Shown one piece after another: positions 62,041-64,000 of a stretch of DNA of 64,000 bases. The translations under genes and the position numbers were made by a program. The notes beneath the pieces were generated by a model that made no database searches, was not told the origin of the DNA, and saw nothing but the letters and a program-made list of their open reading frames with translations. The DNA is taken from assembly GCF_000332335.1 (NCBI RefSeq), contig NZ_KB235949.1, positions 108,830-172,829 on the forward strand. Reading direction: 5' to 3'. This stretch comes from Kamptonema formosum PCC 10802 (lineage in GTDB: Bacteria > Cyanobacteriota > Cyanobacteriia > Cyanobacteriales > Oscillatoriaceae). Every line of letters starts with the position of its first letter. Within the stretch, counting starts at the first letter, position 1.

Positions 62041-63945
62041 CTACTTCTCCACTTTTACCTTGAGTTCGCCCTTTAATTTGAGAAACCGGCTGCCTGCCCG
62101 ATCGTACACCCACGCCTTGATAGCGGTTTCTCCCACCGGCAGCGATTCCGCCGAAAAATTAACCGCCCATCTGGCTTTTGCATACCGGCTGGAATTCAGC
62201 GCTTTGGCCACATCCGGACTGTCCAAGTGTACATGCGCACTCGCGAAGAATCTTTTCTTATTTCCTTCCGATAATAGAACTAAACCCGGCTGTTCGAGCC
62301 GGTCTGGAAACATGGCCCATCCATGTGCGAACAAACTCCCGTCTCGCTTGACGACTGTCTTTTTTTCAACTTGGAAGCCGGTGTCAAAGATGCCGTACAC
62401 TTGACTCGGCTCGTTAATGAACTTTATATCTTTGGGAAATTCTCTCAGTCCGATTTCATCCAGCTTTTTTGCGAAATACTTAGCCGTAGGTGCGTGAGGA
62501 ATAACCAGCAGCAAGCAGTTATCCGGCGAGCTCCCATCAATATAGTTGACCAGTTCAAAGCAGGTTTTAGCGTTCTGCTGTTGGATGTGCACTTTGTTGA
62601 TTTGAGTGGCTATCGCCTCTCCCGATTTTGCCACAATCAAGCCCATTAAAAAAAATGCCAGTCCCCTATATACCTGAACCCCAAAACGAGAGGATTTCAG
62701 TTTGGCAAAGTCCCACCAATTATTCCCCCTCCCCGCTAGCGGGGAGGGGGTTAGGGGGTGGGGTTCCGGGGCTATATCCCTCTCCTCCCGCTCCAAAAAC
62801 AATCTCCCCATCTGTATGGCGGAGATTATTATGAATATAGTCGGGGTTGTGTACCTGGATATCAAAGCCCACACTGCGCTGCCAGAACCGGCTCGCCCTG
62901 CGATGTTGAGGCTGGCGTAGAATACCGCAAATAAACCTAAAGATAGCCAAGGGGCGGCAGCAATCCTAAATTCAGGATCGCACTTTTTGCTGAAGAACTG
63001 AAAGGCAAAAAACAAGTAGGCGCAAAAAACTATTACTCCCACCACCGGGGCGAGATTAACAGCATACTCTGGGACTGATGCGGTTGAATACAGATTCTTG
63101 AACGCGGGGTAGTCGAGCCAGGTGTAGGGATTGATTGCCGCGACTAAGGGCGAACCCAAGAGCCTGAAGAAATAGGCTCCCGCCAATAAAGGATGTTTGA
63201 GAAAGTAAAATATATCTGGACTTTCGGGCGGCTTTTGATAGCCAATCGAATAAATTGCTGCTGACAGTGCGAACAGCGCCACCCACCCGACAATTCTTTT
63301 CCGCTTCTCTTGAAAATTTCCGGGAATAACTGCTACTGTAGGGACTAGCGCTAGCCAAGAGAGCAACCCGTGGGCGGAGGAAAAGCTAGCAATAAAGCAG
63401 AATACAGCTGCACCGGCTAGTCTTGTTATTGGCTTCCATGCCGGTGCGACTGCTAGAAATATCGCAATCGCTACGCAAGCATTGATTAAAAACCAGGCGA
63501 TTTGAAACCCCCACAGCCAGTTCTCCCACTGCACTAAGGAGAACACCAGCATGCAGGTGAGGAAATTGGCTAAATGAAACAGCCCTTTGCCTCCTGTCTC
63601 TCTTTGCTTCTCTCTTTGGTAGGCGGCTATTTTGTAGAGGGCAAAAAAGGTTACTATCCCTAAAAAAACGCTGAAATATAATTCGCACCTAATGTCCCAT
63701 TTTGTGGCAAACGCTAGCGCTGTAGCGATTAGCTTTGGGAAAAACATGCGGTGTTCGTTATGCTGGTTAAAAAAGTCGGCAAAGGTTGCCTTCCCTTGGC
63801 TAACTTTATTAAAAATATCTGTCCATCCTATTTCATCCCAAAACGGTAAATTTACCCCAAAGCTGGCGACAAACCACAGCAGCAGGGCGAGCGGGATGAG
63901 ATAGAATGTCAGGAGAAACCGGCCATCCTTGAGAATTAGTTTCAT
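62041..63945 (-). CDS. GT-C-like polytopic membrane protein
   Basis: The 634-residue protein has about ten to twelve helices up to residue 440 and a soluble C-terminal part. The first external loop has NLPFWDEIGWTDIF, with an acidic pair where GT-C enzymes keep catalytic acids. Its last 110 residues resemble the end of the protein at 53697. Residues about 393-407 (PHPLTPSPLAGRGNN) are translated from a CCCTCCCC palindrome (62723-62767). It is the first gene of the operon and is the likely lipid-sugar-dependent transferase. Confidence 0.77.
   Translation of the reverse strand: MKLILKDGRFLLTFYLIPLALLLWFVASFGVNLPFWDEIGWTDIFNKVSQGKATFADFFNQHNEHRMFFPKLIATALAFATKWDIRCELYFSVFLGIVTFFALYKIAAYQREKQRETGGKGLFHLANFLTCMLVFSLVQWENWLWGFQIAWFLINACVAIAIFLAVAPAWKPITRLAGAAVFCFIASFSSAHGLLSWLALVPTVAVIPGNFQEKRKRIVGWVALFALSAAIYSIGYQKPPESPDIFYFLKHPLLAGAYFFRLLGSPLVAAINPYTWLDYPAFKNLYSTASVPEYAVNLAPVVGVIVFCAYLFFAFQFFSKKCDPEFRIAAAPWLSLGLFAVFYASLNIAGRAGSGSAVWALISRYTTPTIFIIISAIQMGRLFLEREERDIAPEPHPLTPSPLAGRGNNWWDFAKLKSSRFGVQVYRGLAFFLMGLIVAKSGEAIATQINKVHIQQQNAKTCFELVNYIDGSSPDNCLLLVIPHAPTAKYFAKKLDEIGLREFPKDIKFINEPSQVYGIFDTGFQVEKKTVVKRDGSLFAHGWAMFPDRLEQPGLVLLSEGNKKRFFASAHVHLDSPDVAKALNSSRYAKARWAVNFSAESLPVGETAIKAWVYDRAGSRFLKLKGELKVKVEK
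62723..62767. repeat. CCCTCCCC/GGGGAGGG repeat inside the GT-C-like gene
   Basis: CCCTCCCCGCTAGCGGGGAG then GGGGTTAGGGGGTGGGG. In frame, adding about 15 residues to a loop between helices. Confidence 0.85.
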
Positions 63946-64000
63946 CTGTTGCTAAAGCGCTGGAATACTGGCTTTAGATTTTAACATAGGGCGGGGCGCT

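Overview
The window reads as chromosomal DNA of a filamentous cyanobacterium, probably of the Microcoleus/Oscillatoria type; the order is inference. The lineage rests on recognisable proteins: the OmpR-type regulator RpaB, a complex-C cofactor assembly protein (CCB family), a DesD-type delta-6 acyl-lipid desaturase, an SphR/SphS-like phosphate pair, a cyanobacterial exosortase with an HpsJ-like partner, and Acr3/ArsC arsenic genes with the cysteine pattern of the Synechocystis reductase. Intergenic DNA is full of short palindromic and heptameric repeats, also typical of such genomes. I saw no rRNA, tRNA, CRISPR array or intact transposase.

Layout. 1-10 kb: cell-surface genes, namely a truncated DUF4114 protein with a long acidic/proline repeat, a heptose-kinase-like PfkB enzyme and its decayed second copy bracketing a polytopic membrane protein, a CapA-like protein, RfbB, and a PEP-CTERM protein. 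11-14 kb: an exosortase, an HpsJ-like protein and a TnpB remnant. 14-25 kb: housekeeping and metabolic genes (APC permease, lipoprotein, desaturase, DUF456, a Thg1-like polymerase overlapping a P-loop kinase, CCB, RpaB, RadA). 25-30.5 kb: a decayed DUF4114 fragment and a nest of six pentapeptide-repeat genes plus one broken copy. 30.5-35.5 kb: creatininase-like gene and an arsenic cluster (arsR, acr3, arsC, a small thioredoxin, a permease). 35.5-41.5 kb: phosphate module (sphR, sphS, phoU, phoX) with a Pho-box-like site before phoX. 41.5-49.5 kb: a Ser/Thr kinase with a near-identical WD40 array, followed by a ClpB-like AAA+ ATPase, a VWA protein, an FHA protein and two small proteins. 49.5-53.7 kb: glycoside-hydrolase-like protein, CAP protein and PurN. 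53.7-64 kb: a large membrane protein convergent with a seven-gene operon on the minus strand (GT-C-like membrane protein, small partner, GMC oxidoreductase, two NAD epimerases, SMR transporter, UbiA-family prenyltransferase).

How genes may work together. The most interesting unit is the kinase-WD40 / AAA+ / VWA / FHA block. The WD40 repeats sit on an exact 126-nt period, are almost identical in DNA, and differ mainly at a few blade-surface codons, a pattern known from fast-diversifying recognition proteins. The final operon has the parts list of a polyprenyl-phosphate sugar pathway resembling mycobacterial decaprenyl-phospho-arabinose synthesis. The Thg1-like/kinase overlap looks like an RNA end-repair pair. 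Several palindromic repeats have entered coding sequence and supply residues or stop codons. All functional assignments come from reading motifs by eye; no database search was run.
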